Made by a program: the position numbers and the translations under genes. The notes under the pieces were generated by a model that saw only the letters and a list, made by a program, of their open reading frames with translations, did no database searches and had not been told where the DNA came from. From a virus, in IMG/VR virus record IMGVR_UViG_3300047480_000791, positions 1 to 25,402 of that record: a DNA stretch of 25,402 nt; one strand, 5' to 3'. How positions within the stretch are numbered: the first letter of the stretch is position 1; every line of letters starts with the position of its first letter. This document shows positions 24,280 to 25,402 of the stretch, in pieces.

Positions 24280-25152
24280 TTTGTCTTTAAATTCTCTTAG
24301 TTCACGAACTCCAAGCCCTGCGACTAGGCCCAGGGCTTTTTCGTCATTGCCGTATTGTTCCACCATACTAGCCCATTTAGTATGACTAATTAAATTCTTA
24401 ACCAGCTCATATTCTCCGGCACTTAGCTTAACAGATTTAACTGCATAGTCTTCGAATGCTTGGCATGCTTCTGGGAACAAAGGTTTCGCTAAGTTGTACA
24501 TAGCTGCCGCAAACTCTCTAATTTCCCATTGTGCGTGTGGATCCATGCGCAAGCGAGCCATGTGCAAAAAGTTCTTTAAGTTAGCTTTCCAATACAATTC
24601 TGTGTATCCACCTACTGGAAGCACACTTCTAGCTAGCTCACGTGCAAGTCCACTATCATCTTTGCCTAGCAAACTTGCATATTCTTTGTATGCATTATGA
24701 AAGCTACGCTGGAAGGCATGTTGTACGCCACGCTTTTCTTCAAAGCCCCATTCACTGTCTTCACGGCCTTGCTTGTTTGTTGTGCTTTGCTTTTGGATTT
24801 GTTCTAGTTCAGGAATGTAAAACTCATCTGTAAGCACACTATAACGAGCACTGTATTCGTTCATGCTGGCAGTACGATGACGTACTAGTTGTCGCATAAC
24901 GAAGATAGGAAGTTTAATGTGGAACTTCACTTCGCACATTTCAAAAGGTGTTGTGTGTTCGTGACGCATCAAGTAACGTATTAGATTACGATCATCTTGA
25001 ACTTGTTTTGTGCCAGCACCATAGCTAACACGGGCGGCTTGTACAATAGCACTGTCACTGCCCATATGGTCAACAAGACCTACAAAACCATGATCCAATA
25101 CTGGTACGTAGTTTTTATCTTTTTCGAAATCAATCTCTGTTCTTAATGTCAT
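24268..25152 (-). CDS. thyX: Flavin-dependent thymidylate synthase
   Basis: This 294-aa protein makes dTMP from dUMP using FAD, NADPH and methylenetetrahydrofolate. The family signature RHRX7S is complete as RHRTASMNEYS (91-101). HEHTTPFE (64-71), just before it, and the C-terminal ARLRMDPHAQWEIREFA region (199-215) are also typical. Length is slightly above many bacterial ThyX proteins. It is common in phages as a nucleotide metabolism gene. It is transcribed leftward, opposite to the radical SAM run, and starts inside the upstream 89-aa gene (23-nt overlap). No role in the tailoring pathway is implied. Confidence 0.96.
   Translation of the reverse strand: MTLRTEIDFEKDKNYVPVLDHGFVGLVDHMGSDSAIVQAARVSYGAGTKQVQDDRNLIRYLMRHEHTTPFEMCEVKFHIKLPIFVMRQLVRHRTASMNEYSARYSVLTDEFYIPELEQIQKQSTTNKQGREDSEWGFEEKRGVQHAFQRSFHNAYKEYASLLGKDDSGLARELARSVLPVGGYTELYWKANLKNFLHMARLRMDPHAQWEIREFAAAMYNLAKPLFPEACQAFEDYAVKSVKLSAGEYELVKNLISHTKWASMVEQYGNDEKALGLVAGLGVRELREFKDKLGL
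24313..24341 (+). terminator. Intrinsic terminator of the rightward run, inside convergent thyX
   Basis: AAGCCCTG (24313-24320) and CAGGGCTT (24331-24338) form a perfect 8-bp stem with a 10-nt loop, and the T-run reaches 24341. It lies 33 nt after the last rightward stop codon. Only the plus-strand orientation has the T-run on the 3' side. It sits in the coding sequence for the C-terminus of ThyX. Confidence 0.72.
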
Positions 25153-25399
25153 TTTCTTCGCCGAATTGGCTGGTTAATAATCCACGTACATGCTTGATGA
25201 CGCGGCTTTTGATTTTTGCGCTGTCAATGAATACTTCAATGTCTTGTACATTGTCGCGTAAATGTTCTAATCCACTTGCCCGTAATACATCTCTCGCGTC
25301 CTTCATGCCAACGAGTTCTTCATGAGTAAATTCCAATATTTCACCGCCGTTCATTTTTAATTGAATATGTGTGATATACTCTATTGGAACTTCGTCCAT
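25130..25399 (-). CDS. Small protein of unknown function (89 aa) upstream of thyX
   Basis: I do not recognise this protein. It reads MDEVPIEYITHIQLKMNGGE and continues with an acidic, helix-rich body and a charged C-terminus (FGEENDIKNRD). It has no Cys, signal peptide or membrane segment. Its 3' end overlaps the thyX start by 23 nt, so the two are likely co-translated from a leftward transcript that begins outside the window. The frame stays open to the window edge, so a start further upstream is possible. Confidence 0.65.
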   Translation of the reverse strand: MDEVPIEYITHIQLKMNGGEILEFTHEELVGMKDARDVLRASGLEHLRDNVQDIEVFIDSAKIKSRVIKHVRGLLTSQFGEENDIKNRD

Positions 25400-25402
25400 G
25401 AC

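Noticed and set aside
24494-24833. Two short plus-strand frames within thyX
   Set aside because: They are antisense to a complete ThyX signature and their products show no domain.
1-25402. tRNA genes, CRISPR arrays, insertion sequences or long direct repeats
   Set aside because: I found no cloverleaf-like segment, spaced repeats, transposase motifs or long identical repeats. The radical SAM paralogs are too diverged at DNA level to count as repeats.

Overview
The window looks like part of an AT-rich tailed-phage genome, probably from an aquatic environment. The evidence is very high coding density, genes that nearly all overlap by a few bases, small hypothetical genes and a flavin-dependent thymidylate synthase (ThyX). 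No virion, replication, tRNA or CRISPR element is visible, so the phage assignment is an inference. A streamlined bacterium cannot be excluded.

Layout. Positions 1-24279 form one rightward run of 26 intact genes plus one gene remnant. The largest gap between intact genes, 63 nt, is mostly filled by the remnant; otherwise genes overlap or are 3-19 nt apart. It opens with the C-terminus of a NodU/CmcH-type carbamoyltransferase (1-327). Three tandem glycosyltransferase-like paralogs (347-2755) and a methyltransferase-like protein (2748-3614) follow. From 3614 to 23756 the run is dominated by radical SAM enzymes: 13 intact systems, one of them split into two genes, plus a 19-codon remnant. Interspersed are a nitroreductase-like protein, an SGNH hydrolase-like protein, a two-domain glycosyltransferase-like/Rossmann protein, an Asp/Asn hydroxylase-like 2OG-Fe(II) oxygenase and two small unknown proteins. 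An SDR-like protein ends the run. A hairpin with a T-run at 24313-24341 is a good intrinsic terminator for it and lies inside the 3' end of convergent thyX. Leftward genes are thyX (24268-25152) and an upstream 89-aa unknown.

The radical SAM proteins fall into three groups. Group I has nine members (starts 5507, 8137, 9393, 10843, 12113, 13419, 15616, 19039, 20201). In these a twitch-like Cys domain lies N-terminal to the radical SAM core, matching the known 'twitch domain-containing radical SAM protein' type. All nine share an exact 18-residue step between the first two Cys positions, a CX2C, a CNxxCxxC core, and S-x-x-W beginning five residues after the third core Cys. Group II has three members (14587+15285, 21381, 22560), with the core first and a C-terminal Cys-rich SPASM/twitch-like domain. 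Group III is the single gene at 3614, with CGNYGDP in place of GGEP and its own C-terminal Cys set.

How they may work together (inference): carbamoyl transfer, glycosyl transfer, methylation, hydrolysis, hydroxylation, nitroreductase/SDR redox and many radical SAM steps resemble a tailoring pathway for a surface glycan, a small molecule or a peptide. The substrate cannot be read from the sequence. Recurrent 8-nt start/stop overlaps, a repeated I/I'/II gene order, a truncated paralog and a split paralog suggest the array grew by duplication and recombination and is still being remodelled.
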